Shown here: in pieces, positions 25,668 to 33,693 of the stretch | How the letters are laid out: each line of letters begins with the position of its first letter | Position numbering within the stretch: position 1 is the first letter of the stretch | From: Novosphingobium sp. SCN 66-18 | GTDB lineage: Bacteria; Pseudomonadota; Alphaproteobacteria; Sphingomonadales; Sphingomonadaceae | DNA: 64,000 nt | Assembly: GCA_001725355.1 (NCBI GenBank) | Contig: MEGD01000020.1 | Coordinates: forward strand, 1-64,000 | Direction of reading: 5' to 3' | The notes under the pieces: generated by a model | Database searches by the model: none | Told to the model about the DNA's origin: nothing | Seen by the model: the letters and a program-made list of their open reading frames with translations, nothing else | Program-made: the position numbers and the translations under genes

Positions 25668-27257
25668 ATGGTCCAGACCGGCGCGCAGCGCGCGCTCGGC
25701 GCGGGGCTGCGATCCTTCCTGGCCCATCGACTCGGCAATCAGTTCAGCGCCTTCCTCGCCGGGCTCGGCGTCACCGCGCTGCTCCAGAGCAGCACCGCCA
25801 CCGGCCTGATGCTCACCAGCTTCGCGTCCGAGGGACTGGTGGCGCTCGCGCCGGGCCTCGCCGTGATGCTGGGCGCCAATGTCGGCACGACGCTGATCGT
25901 CCAGCTTCTCGCTTTCGAAATCTCGATCATCGCCCCGATCCTGGTGCTGATCGGCTATCTCCTGTTCCGGCGCGGACAGGCCGGGACGCGGGATTCGGGC
26001 CGCATCTTCATCGGCCTCGGGCTCATGCTGTTCGCCCTCCACCAACTCCTGAGCCTGCTCGACGCGCTCACGGCGATGGAGGCGACGCAGAGCTTCGTTG
26101 CGATGCTCTCGACCCATTTCGTCTTCATCGTCCTGCTCGGGATCGTCCTGACCTGGGCGTCGCATTCGAGCGTGGCGGTCGTGCTGCTCGCCATGTCGCT
26201 CGCGACCAAGGGCGCGCTGACCGTGCCCGCCGGGATCGCATTGGCGCTCGGCGCCAATATCGGCACGGCGATCAACCCGGTGCTGGAGGGCGGCGCGCGC
26301 GATCCCGGCGCCCGGCGGCTGCCGATCGGCAACCTGCTCAACCGCGTGGTCGGCGTGCTGGCGGTGTTGGCGATCTATCCGTGGGTCGCGCCGATAATCA
26401 CGAGCATCGAGAGCGCGCCCGGCCGGGCCATCGCGAACTTCCACACCGGCTTCAATCTGGCGCTGGCGCTGATCTTCTTGCCCCTGCTTACGCCCTATGC
26501 GCGGCTTCTCGAACGGCTGCTGCCGTCGCGGCCCGAACAGGTCGGACCCGACACGCCGCGCTATCTCCAGTCGGTGGCGGTCGGCGCCCCGGTCACGGGG
26601 GCGCTCGCCGGCGCGACACGCGAGGCGTTGCACATGGCCGACGTGCTGGAGGAAATGCTGTCCGGCCTGCGCGAGGCGCTCGCCAACCCCAACCGCAGGC
26701 GGATCGAGGAGACGAAAGCGCTGGATGACCGGCTCGACCGGCTCAACCGTGCGATCAAGGAAAACCTGCTGGCGATCGACACGGCGCGTCTGAACGAGGC
26801 GGACAATGAGAAGCTGGCCCGCATTCTCACCTTCTCAATCAATCTCGAACAGGCCGGCGACCTGATCGACCGCGGCCTGCTGGGCGTCGCCAATCGCCGG
26901 ATCAAGCGGGGCCTGGCCTTTTCCCGTGAGGGGACGGCGGATCTGATCTCGCAGGTCGATCGACTCGTGGAGACGCTCCACCAATCGACGGCGGTGTTCC
27001 TGAGCGGCGATGTGACGGCCGCGCGGGCGTTGGCGGCCGAGAAGGACGGGTTCCGCCGCCTGGAGGATGAAGCGACCGCCGCGCATTTCGACCGGCTGCG
27101 GTCGGGCAATGTGGAAACGGTGGAGACGAGCGCGCTGCATCTCGATGCGCTGCGCGATCTCAAGCGGGTCAGCGGCCATCTGATCGAGGCGTCGGCCTAT
27201 CCGATCCTCAAGCAACGGGGCGATCTGCTCCCCACAAGATTGCGGACCCTCAAATGA
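25668..27257 (+). CDS. Na/Pi cotransporter family protein (possible N-terminal frame break)
   Basis: The 529-residue membrane protein has the duplicated Na/Pi-cotransporter motif LLQSSTATGLMLTSF...LGANVGTTLIVQLL and SHSSVAVVLLAMSLA...GANIGTAINPVLEG, followed by a C-terminal PhoU-like helical domain (about residues 320-529). Homology continues upstream of ATG 25668 in frame (TLLDLAGIVALLLWGVHM), but that frame has no start before a stop at 25596. A good GAGGAG-ATG at 25595 lies one base out of frame. Either a 1-nt change broke the start or translation begins at 25668 without the first helix. Confidence 0.78.
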   Translation: MVQTGAQRALGAGLRSFLAHRLGNQFSAFLAGLGVTALLQSSTATGLMLTSFASEGLVALAPGLAVMLGANVGTTLIVQLLAFEISIIAPILVLIGYLLFRRGQAGTRDSGRIFIGLGLMLFALHQLLSLLDALTAMEATQSFVAMLSTHFVFIVLLGIVLTWASHSSVAVVLLAMSLATKGALTVPAGIALALGANIGTAINPVLEGGARDPGARRLPIGNLLNRVVGVLAVLAIYPWVAPIITSIESAPGRAIANFHTGFNLALALIFLPLLTPYARLLERLLPSRPEQVGPDTPRYLQSVAVGAPVTGALAGATREALHMADVLEEMLSGLREALANPNRRRIEETKALDDRLDRLNRAIKENLLAIDTARLNEADNEKLARILTFSINLEQAGDLIDRGLLGVANRRIKRGLAFSREGTADLISQVDRLVETLHQSTAVFLSGDVTAARALAAEKDGFRRLEDEATAAHFDRLRSGNVETVETSALHLDALRDLKRVSGHLIEASAYPILKQRGDLLPTRLRTLK

Positions 27258-27304
27258 GCGAGAGGCCGCGCCCGGCCCCGCTCGCGCGGCCCCGGCCCAG
27301 GCCG

Positions 27305-29389
27305 TTATTCGGCGGCGACGGCATAGAACGCTTCGCCGTCCTCCGCTCCGGTATCGGGGGCCTCCGCTGCGAACGGCTGCTCCACGGTCCCGCTATCCCC
27401 GGCCTCGACGGGCGCAGGCTGGTCCACCTCCGGCTCGGGCGTCCGCAGCACGGCGGGAAGCCAGCCGGCCCCAGCCAGAAGCTGCTCGGCGGCTTGCGCC
27501 ATGTCCGGCTTCTTCATGTCCGCAATCCGGCGGGCGGCATCCTCCGATACGCCTTCGGCGACGGCCTCCACGATATGCGCCTTGGTGACGCGGCCAAGGT
27601 AGCTGTCCACGGTGGGCGTCCAGTCCTTCGCCACATCCAGCGCCAGCGCGCGCGCCAGCCTGTCCGCCGTTTGCAGCGAGGGGGGCTTGCGATCCCACGG
27701 GAGGCGCAGGGCGTTGACGGTGCGGGACGCGCAATGCGCCAGCAGCGCCAGCCGCTCGTCGTCGTCCATCCCGACGACAAAGCTCCAAAGGTCGGCCACG
27801 TTACGCGGCATCCGCTCGGTCCAAGCCTCGCGCGCCTCGTTCGCCCGCGCAGCCAATGGTGTGTCCTCGATCCCGTCCGCGTGGCTGCCCAGCGGCGTCA
27901 CGGTCGGACGAACCTCAAGGCAACCGGCCTCGGCATAGCTGTAGAACAGTTGCGCCGTGAGCGTGTGGGTCAGGGCGATCAAGGCCATGCCGGGGCGCTC
28001 TCCAAGGGCGACACGCAAGGCCAGCGTCCGATGGGCGGACAGGTCGCGGGTGAGGCTGTCGGAAATCGGCTTGCCCGGTTCCCCGTCCTCTTCCTCGATC
28101 CCCTGCACGTCCTCGTCGCCGTCCTCGGCCTGCTCGTCCTCGACGGCTTCCCGCCCGATGGCTTCGCCTTCGCCCTCCTCCTCGGGCTGCGGGTCGGCCA
28201 GCGCCTCGTCCTCGGGCCGGACAAAGCCGCGCTCGAGACGGGGAACGCCGTCATGGGTCAGCACCACGAACACCCCGCCATGCGCGATCACGTTGGCGTC
28301 GTAGGCGTGGCGCTTCTCGGAGATGGCGTCGATCTCGTCGGAAATCGCCTCCAGCTTAGCCGCCACGTCCTCGGGCATCTCGTCATAGGACGAATAGCCC
28401 TCTGCCAGTTCGTCATGCGCGGTGGACAGGGCATCAAGTCGCGCCTCGTCCTCGTCGGACAGGGCGACGGTCTGCGGATAGAAGCGCCGCATCCCGTGTG
28501 CATGGGGATAGTCGATATGCGCTTCGGTCCATTTCCAGCCCTCGGCCTGCACTTCGGCGGCAACCTCGCGCAGCTTCTCGATGGCGAGCATGTCGAGCAA
28601 GCCCACGTCCTCGAAGAAACCGCCCCGATCCTCGCTGAACAGGTCACGGATGATATTGCCACCCGCCTCGATATAGGCGTCGGCCCCGACGAACACCGCG
28701 CGCCGGTCGGTCGCCGGAACATTGCTCGCGATCATGTCGCGGCGGATGATCCACGGCTCGCGATTGTGGTGCAGGTTCTCGAACACCTGCTCCTGACGGG
28801 CGTGGTCCTCGGTGATGGCGAAGGCCATAAGCTGGTCCAGCGTAAGGCCGTCCTCACGATAGACCTGCAACAGCTTCGGGCTGACAGCGCCCAAGCGAAG
28901 CCGCTGCTTCACCACATGGGCGGACACCCCGAACCGCGCGCCGATCTCTTCCGCGCCCCATCCCTTGTCGCGGGAAAGCTCCGCGAACCGCTCGAACTGG
29001 TCGGCGGGGTGCATCGGCGTCCGGGTGACATTCTCGTCAAGGCTGACCTCGGCCGGATCATTCTGCGTGTCCAACCAGCAGCGGATGGCCTCCGACTTCC
29101 TGATCTGCTTGCGCTTGGCGCGCAGCAACTGCGCCTGTCTGCGGCCTTCGCCAGCGGTCACGAAATAGCAGCCCGTCGGCGTCCCGTCCGCCTTGACCTC
29201 GGGCTCCACGACAAGGTTCTGGATCATCCCCTTGTGCTGGATGGAAGCGGCCAGCGCCGCGATGGCGGCCTCCCCATGCGGCACCTTGCGGGCATTACGC
29301 GGGGACTTCTTGAGCTTGGCAAGCGGCACGAAAATCTCGATGCCGGACACAGGCTCGGCGGCTGCGGTTTCGGTAACAGCGTTCATCAC
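27305..29389 (-). CDS. Large ParB/Srx-type protein
   Basis: The 694-residue protein has a ParB N-terminal domain (IFVPLAKLKKSPRNARKVPHG, then VTAGEGRRQAQLLR and the NVTRTPMHPADQFERF box) and an HTH region (GWGAEEIGARFGVSAHVVKQRLRLG), followed by a long C-terminal part with an acidic linker (about residues 395-445). Plasmid and ICE proteins of this type act in partition or as DNA-binding regulators. No parA gene is nearby or elsewhere in the window. MM at the start leaves 29389 or 29386 as options. Confidence 0.8.
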   Translation of the reverse strand: MMNAVTETAAAEPVSGIEIFVPLAKLKKSPRNARKVPHGEAAIAALAASIQHKGMIQNLVVEPEVKADGTPTGCYFVTAGEGRRQAQLLRAKRKQIRKSEAIRCWLDTQNDPAEVSLDENVTRTPMHPADQFERFAELSRDKGWGAEEIGARFGVSAHVVKQRLRLGAVSPKLLQVYREDGLTLDQLMAFAITEDHARQEQVFENLHHNREPWIIRRDMIASNVPATDRRAVFVGADAYIEAGGNIIRDLFSEDRGGFFEDVGLLDMLAIEKLREVAAEVQAEGWKWTEAHIDYPHAHGMRRFYPQTVALSDEDEARLDALSTAHDELAEGYSSYDEMPEDVAAKLEAISDEIDAISEKRHAYDANVIAHGGVFVVLTHDGVPRLERGFVRPEDEALADPQPEEEGEGEAIGREAVEDEQAEDGDEDVQGIEEEDGEPGKPISDSLTRDLSAHRTLALRVALGERPGMALIALTHTLTAQLFYSYAEAGCLEVRPTVTPLGSHADGIEDTPLAARANEAREAWTERMPRNVADLWSFVVGMDDDERLALLAHCASRTVNALRLPWDRKPPSLQTADRLARALALDVAKDWTPTVDSYLGRVTKAHIVEAVAEGVSEDAARRIADMKKPDMAQAAEQLLAGAGWLPAVLRTPEPEVDQPAPVEAGDSGTVEQPFAAEAPDTGAEDGEAFYAVAAE

Positions 29390-29801
29390 ACTTCTCCTTC
29401 AAAACCACACGCACCCCGGAATGGGGTGGGCGGCGAAAGAGCGACCGGCAGGCCCGGCGGCGGAGCCGGGACGCACCCGAAGGGCTGGAACAAAGAGAAG
29501 GTAAGCGCGGCCACGCGCGTTGCGGCCCGGCGCGGCGGGCCTAAAGGGAAGCGACGCCCATCCCATAGCGGGAGTGCAACGATCAACGCGATCGGGCCGG
29601 CGAACGCCCTGGCGCGATTTCCGCAGAGGGAAGAACCCCGATCCGCATGGCGGATTGACCCATGGGCGCACGAGCGCCCCACGCCAGTCCGGTCGTCACC
29701 CGCAAGGGATGAGACCCGTCAGGGACTCGGTCGAAGCGCAGCGGAGATAGGGCGGCGGTCCCGCAGGGAGGCGCCATGACTTTCACATCACTACTTCTCT
29801 C
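29390..29801. other. Intergenic gap before the protease/nucleotide cassette
   Basis: About 410 bp of GC-rich sequence behind the ParB-like start with no open frame that looks like protein and no clear repeat or RNA. It probably contains the promoter of the ParB-like gene near 29390. Base composition changes to clearly AT-richer from about 29780 on, where the regulated promoter of the next operon begins. Confidence 0.5.
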
Positions 29802-29842
29802 TTGCATGTCGGAATATCCGACACTACATATAGCCTATGTAG
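29802..29842 (+). promoter_or_regulatory. Promoter with two operators for the ACP-XRE-ImmA operon
   Basis: TTGCAT (29802-29807) and TACATA (29825-29830) are spaced by 17 bp as -35 and -10. The perfect palindrome TGTCGGA-ATA-TCCGACA (29807-29823) fills the spacer, and a second, CTACATA-TAGCC-TATGTAG (29824-29842), covers the -10. The start codon follows at 29863. Two sites in the core promoter suggest repression, most simply by the XRE protein of the same operon. Confidence 0.62.
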
Positions 29843-29862
29843 GCAAATCGTGCGAGGCGTAG

Positions 29863-30201
29863 ATGGCGACAATTGCACCTACCAAGCCGGTTACGGTAGC
29901 ATTCCCCACGAACGACGTCATTGCGACGCTCGTGGCTGAGCTGATCGAAGTGGCAAAGGCGGAGGCGCAGGTTCGCGGCATTCCGCTTCCCCCGGATAAT
30001 CCGAAGATCATCAAGGCTCCCATTCCGATGGATTCGCTGTCGGTCGTCGACACGCTGTGTGCGCTTGAACCTGTTGTCGGCTTCGAACTGCGCGAGAGCA
30101 TCGTCCGCACGGGTGGCTACAGTTCGATCGAAGCTGCGCTCGAACATCTTGTCCCCAAGATCGAGCGCGTATGGATTCGCAAGAAAGGATCGAAACCATG
30201 A
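29863..30201 (+). CDS. Acyl-carrier-like small protein, first gene of the cassette
   Basis: The 112-residue protein has an acyl-carrier-like signature in its C-terminal half: PMDSLSVVDTLCALEPVVGFEL, where the Ser in DSL is where phosphopantetheine would be attached, followed by GGYSSIEAALEHLVPKI as a final helix. The N-terminal 55 residues are an extra helix and Pro-rich linker. No phosphopantetheinyl transferase or acyl ligase is nearby, so it may be a fold relative with a different role. ATGA overlap couples it to the XRE gene. Confidence 0.55.
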   Translation: MATIAPTKPVTVAFPTNDVIATLVAELIEVAKAEAQVRGIPLPPDNPKIIKAPIPMDSLSVVDTLCALEPVVGFELRESIVRTGGYSSIEAALEHLVPKIERVWIRKKGSKP

Positions 30202-30572
30202 CCAATCTCGCATTGCGTCACGAGGACGACGAGGAGGAGCGGCGACGCTTGGGGGAGCGACTGCGCGAGGCCCGGAAATATCTGGGCCTGAAACAAGAAG
30301 AGGTAGCGGCCTATCTCAAGATCCCGCGCACGGGACTCACCGATATTGAAAACGGGCAGCGCCGCGTCGAGGCGATCGAGTTGACTCGGCTCGCGCGGCT
30401 GTATCGGCAGTCGGTAGGCTATTTCACTGGCGAGGACGAAGCCTCGGCCAGCCTGCCGGCAGATGTCGCACATTTGGCGCGGCGCGTTGCCGATCTGTCC
30501 ACGCAGGACCGCGAAGAGCTTGGCCGCTTCGCCGACTATCTGCGCGCGCGGTCAGGCGGAGGACAGAGCTGA
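30198..30572 (+). CDS. XRE-family repressor paired with ImmA/IrrE
   Basis: The 124-residue protein has an N-terminal helix-turn-helix (LREARKYLGLKQEEVAAYLKIPRTGLTDIENGQRRVEAIELTRLARLY) and a C-terminal tail (ADLSTQDREELGRFADYLRAR). XRE repressors next to ImmA/IrrE metalloproteases are usually cleaved by them to switch on the operon; the same logic is likely here. The ATG at 30198 overlaps the previous gene by 4 bp, and it lies 3 bp before the ImmA gene. Confidence 0.85.
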   Translation: MTNLALRHEDDEEERRRLGERLREARKYLGLKQEEVAAYLKIPRTGLTDIENGQRRVEAIELTRLARLYRQSVGYFTGEDEASASLPADVAHLARRVADLSTQDREELGRFADYLRARSGGGQS

Positions 30573-30574
30573 CC

Positions 30575-31585
30575 ATGGCGCTCGACTACGCGAGCGCGGT
30601 TCGCGCCGGGGCCATGGCCGCTGGGCGGCTACATCGGCAGTTGAATACGCGCGAAGTGATTGAACAGCAGGGCGGCAATGTCGATGTGTTCAGCGCGATC
30701 CACGCGGTCGATCTGCCGTTATTGCTCCGGCCACTCAAGGGGCTGCTCGGTGCCTATCTGAGCGCGCCGGCGCATGGCGTCTTGGTGACGACGGAGCGGC
30801 CAATGAGCATTCAGCGCTTCACGGCCGCTCACGAGCTGGGCCATTTCTCGATGCAACATCAACCCAGTCTGGATGACGAAAGCATCTTGCGGCGGATGCC
30901 GAACTCGCCCGAGCCCGGTGGGCTGTTTCAGGAAACCGAGGCGGACGCCTTTGCTATCGCCTTCATGATGCCAAAATGGCTGATCCTGTCACACAGCGCG
31001 CGCCAGGATTGGCAGGTCGATGATTTCCGCCGTCCCAACGTCGTGTATCAACTCTCGCTGCGCTTGGGGGCCAGCTACGAAGCGACGTGCCGAACGCTGC
31101 TGCGCTACAATCTGATCTCGCAATCGACCATGACCGATCTGCTGCGGACGCAGCCGCGTGCGCTGAAGGTCGATCTGCTCAAGGATTATCGACCAGCCAA
31201 TTATCGTGGCGACGTCTGGCTCCTAACCGAACGCGATGCCGGCACGAGAATCGACGGGAGCCGCAACGACCTGTTCGTGCTCCGGCTCAAGGAGCATAGC
31301 GGTGGCGGGTATCTGTGGGATTTTGACCAGCTTATCGCGAGCGGCTTTGCCATCGTTCGCGACGACCGCGAAGCGGTCGATGCTGATGGGATCGGCGGGC
31401 CGATCGTTCGGCGGGTCACGGCCGCCATTGAAGCGGCACAACGGGGTCGGATGTCGATCGAGGAACGGCGGCCATGGCAGCCGGTGCCGGCGTTGGCCCA
31501 TTTGACGTTCGACTTCGACCTGACCGGCCCCGAACCCGAAGGTCTTTCGCGCGCCGAGCGGCGGCATCTGCTTGAGGCCGCCTAG
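30575..31585 (+). CDS. ImmA/IrrE metalloprotease with C-terminal chagasin-like (I42) inhibitor domain
   Basis: Residues 1-165 are an ImmA/IrrE protease with the zinc motif HELGH (in TAAHELGHFSMQH) and a downstream ETEADAFAIAFMMP, the expected third ligand region. The C-terminal 130 residues look like a chagasin-type cysteine-protease inhibitor: VLRLKEHSGGGYLWDF in place of the NPTTGY loop, a GIGGPIVRR loop, and RRPWQP as the RPW loop. These are the three loops that wedge into papain-like enzymes. The next gene, 5 bp on, encodes such an enzyme. So this protein probably both cleaves the repressor and holds the peptidase in check (inference). Confidence 0.75.
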   Translation: MALDYASAVRAGAMAAGRLHRQLNTREVIEQQGGNVDVFSAIHAVDLPLLLRPLKGLLGAYLSAPAHGVLVTTERPMSIQRFTAAHELGHFSMQHQPSLDDESILRRMPNSPEPGGLFQETEADAFAIAFMMPKWLILSHSARQDWQVDDFRRPNVVYQLSLRLGASYEATCRTLLRYNLISQSTMTDLLRTQPRALKVDLLKDYRPANYRGDVWLLTERDAGTRIDGSRNDLFVLRLKEHSGGGYLWDFDQLIASGFAIVRDDREAVDADGIGGPIVRRVTAAIEAAQRGRMSIEERRPWQPVPALAHLTFDFDLTGPEPEGLSRAERRHLLEAA

Positions 31586-31590
31586 CTCCC

Positions 31591-32271
31591 ATGATCGAGA
31601 TCACGACCGATCTTCGGCCCTTGTTCGGTGCTGCGCGCGATCAGGGAGCGCGACCTACCTGCTTGGCCTTTGCCGCAAGCGATGCTCATGCCGGGCTGCG
31701 TGATGGATGGGCGCCGCTATCCTGCGAATTTGCCTTCTATCATGCCCAGCGACGTGCGGGCCGATCGCCGGCACAAGGCGCGCTGCTGTCGGCGATGCTC
31801 GATGCGCTGCGCGGCGACGGACAACCTGAAGAACATGGCTGGCCCTATCTTGAAGCCGTCCCCGAAGATCACGGCCTGTGGAACCCGCCTGCTGTGGTCG
31901 GGGATCGCTATGGGCGCGATGGCCAGCCGGGGACGAAGAATCTCGCCTCGATCATCGCCTTGCTCGACACGGGTCGGCCAGTCGTGATTCTGACGATGCT
32001 CTCGCGCTCCTTCTTCATGCCGACAGGCGATGGTGTCGTCGATCCGGCCAATGACGAGCAGCCTGAGGCGAGCCAGCGCCATGCCGTGATCGCCGTAGGC
32101 CACGGCAAGGTCGACGGCACAGCCGCAATTCTCGTCCGCAATAGCTGGGGTACGGGATGGGGCCTCGACGGACATGCATGGCTCACGGAAAGGTTCCTGG
32201 CGCCGCGGCTCTTCGCCACAGCGAATTTGATGGAGGCAGTCGATGTATCTTCCAGTACCCTCGCAGCCTGA
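31591..32271 (+). CDS. Papain-like C1 family cysteine peptidase
   Basis: The 226-residue protein has all three papain catalytic elements: Gln and Cys in RDQGARPTCLAFAASDAH (Cys near residue 25), His in QRHAVIAVGHG and Asn in VRNSWGTGWGLDGHAWL. It starts almost directly with the mature domain, without signal or propeptide, so it would be cytoplasmic and active once made. This fits the idea that the preceding gene supplies an inhibitor domain. Its target is unknown. It overlaps the next gene by 29 bp. Confidence 0.82.
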   Translation: MIEITTDLRPLFGAARDQGARPTCLAFAASDAHAGLRDGWAPLSCEFAFYHAQRRAGRSPAQGALLSAMLDALRGDGQPEEHGWPYLEAVPEDHGLWNPPAVVGDRYGRDGQPGTKNLASIIALLDTGRPVVILTMLSRSFFMPTGDGVVDPANDEQPEASQRHAVIAVGHGKVDGTAAILVRNSWGTGWGLDGHAWLTERFLAPRLFATANLMEAVDVSSSTLAA

Positions 32272-33022
32272 CTGCGTTTCCGCGTGGCGCGAGGCGGTGC
32301 GGGCAGTTGATGGCACAACCGGCCATCAAGCCTATAATGTCATCATCGACGTTGCCAATCCCTCGGCGCGCGCGACGCTCGCCGATCCCGTGGTCGCGGA
32401 GGTAGATGCCTTTCTCGCCGGGCGGGGCAAGAAGCCGATTGAGACGGTCGCCAACACGATCTTTCCGGCAGCGCTCTACCACCGCCATGGCGCGCCGCTC
32501 TTCTTCGATCGGTTCCGGGACAATGTGCTTCCGAAGGTCAGGTTGAAGGAAGCCTGGTCGGGCTACTATTTCGAGCGGATGATGCAGTTGCCCCAACTCG
32601 ACGGGCCGCCGATCAATCAGATTTGGGGGATCGTCAAGCGCCTGCGCAATCCGAAGGTGCGCGCCCTCAACAAGTTCGAGCTGAGCATTTTCGACCCTGC
32701 CCGCGACGTGAACGATTCGCCTTACGGCGGGCAGTGTCTGAGCTTCGCAAGCCTCAAGCTGATCGGCAAAGGCGATCAACGCCGGATCGCCATGACGGCG
32801 TTCTACCGCAACCATTTCTACATCGAAAAGCTACTGGGCAATCTGATCGGCCTGGGTAGGTTGCAGTCGTTCATCGCCAAGGAGGGGCGGGTTGGACTTG
32901 GACCGCTGACGATCGTCTCTACCCATGCCGAGATAGACACCGGCAAATGGAATCGCGGTGATCTCCAGGAGCTTTTTGCGCGCTGCGATCAGGCGAGCGC
33001 GCAGCTCCTCGCCGCAGCATAA
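32243..33022 (+). CDS. Thymidylate-synthase-like protein
   Basis: I do not recognise a named family, but the C-terminal half follows the thymidylate synthase pattern: YGGQCLSFASLKLIG with a possible catalytic Cys, RIAMTAFYRNHFYIEKLLGNLIGL in place of the LYQRSxDxxLGxPFN helix region, and GPLTIVSTHAEID in place of the GDxHxY end. The N-terminal half has few clear markers. It starts at an ATG with GGAGG inside the end of the peptidase gene, so it is translationally coupled. TS-fold enzymes methylate or hydroxymethylate dUMP/dCMP, which would link it to the convergent UDG-like and MazG-like genes. Confidence 0.5.
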   Translation: MYLPVPSQPDCVSAWREAVRAVDGTTGHQAYNVIIDVANPSARATLADPVVAEVDAFLAGRGKKPIETVANTIFPAALYHRHGAPLFFDRFRDNVLPKVRLKEAWSGYYFERMMQLPQLDGPPINQIWGIVKRLRNPKVRALNKFELSIFDPARDVNDSPYGGQCLSFASLKLIGKGDQRRIAMTAFYRNHFYIEKLLGNLIGLGRLQSFIAKEGRVGLGPLTIVSTHAEIDTGKWNRGDLQELFARCDQASAQLLAAA

Positions 33023-33693
33023 GGCGCTTCCAATGGTAGGCGCGGCGTTTCGAGAGCGCTGCCATCAATTCCGTACATCGCAAACATGCCTTCGATGAAG
33101 TCGCGCTGCCCGCCATAGCTCGGATGGCGGACGGCCGTCGTCGGGATACCGACATCGCCAAGGGCTAGGTGAGCATCGCGCCCGATCGCGACAATGCGCT
33201 GGGGCTGGAGCATGGCAATCAGCGCCTGAAGCAAAGGCCAGGTCGCTTCACGTTCTCCACGGGTATGACAACGGTTCGACAAGGGATCGCCCGCTTCATG
33301 CGGATGGAATGGGAAGACGTTCCAGAGCATGACCGGCTGTCCGATTTGTTCGAGCACGCGCCAGACAATCGCCGCCGTCCGCTCAGCGACCGCCGGGCCT
33401 TGCGTCGCACGTTGAAGTGCGATGCCGCCCATCAACGCGCCCGCCCTGTCGAGATGAATCTCATCCGTGAGGGGAACGCCCGTGCGCCGGCCGCCGCGAT
33501 AGCCGAGGTCGCGGGCAATCCAGATTGTCTCCACCTTCGCGTCCAAGGCAGCGGTCAGTAGCCGTTCCAGATTGTCGCGCCGTTTGGCGGCCGCGTCGCG
33601 CCGGTCATGAACGGCGCAACGGTCACGCCAGGGATTGAAAACAGAAGGAAGCTCGGTTGCCGCCAGAGTGGAAACGAAATGCTTAGGGCTCAT
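32989..33693 (-). CDS. Uracil-DNA-glycosylase superfamily protein
   Basis: The 234-residue protein has UDG-superfamily features: ARDLGYRGGRRTGVPLTDE as motif 1, WNVFPFHPHE as the uracil-recognition strand (N plus FPFHP), and VRHPSYGGQRDF as the HPS leucine-loop motif. Such enzymes excise uracil or related bases from DNA. The GxDPY water-activating motif of canonical family members is changed to YRGGRR, so the substrate may differ. Its ATG overlaps the MazG-like stop and its 3' end overlaps the TS-like gene by 34 bp, a tight convergent pair. Confidence 0.78.
   Translation of the reverse strand: MSPKHFVSTLAATELPSVFNPWRDRCAVHDRRDAAAKRRDNLERLLTAALDAKVETIWIARDLGYRGGRRTGVPLTDEIHLDRAGALMGGIALQRATQGPAVAERTAAIVWRVLEQIGQPVMLWNVFPFHPHEAGDPLSNRCHTRGEREATWPLLQALIAMLQPQRIVAIGRDAHLALGDVGIPTTAVRHPSYGGQRDFIEGMFAMYGIDGSALETPRLPLEAPYAAARSCALA

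Noticed and set aside
27254-29779. An 841-codon open frame on the plus strand opposite the ParB-like gene.
   Set aside because: Composition is His/Arg/Leu-rich without motifs, and the ParB frame is clearly the coding one.
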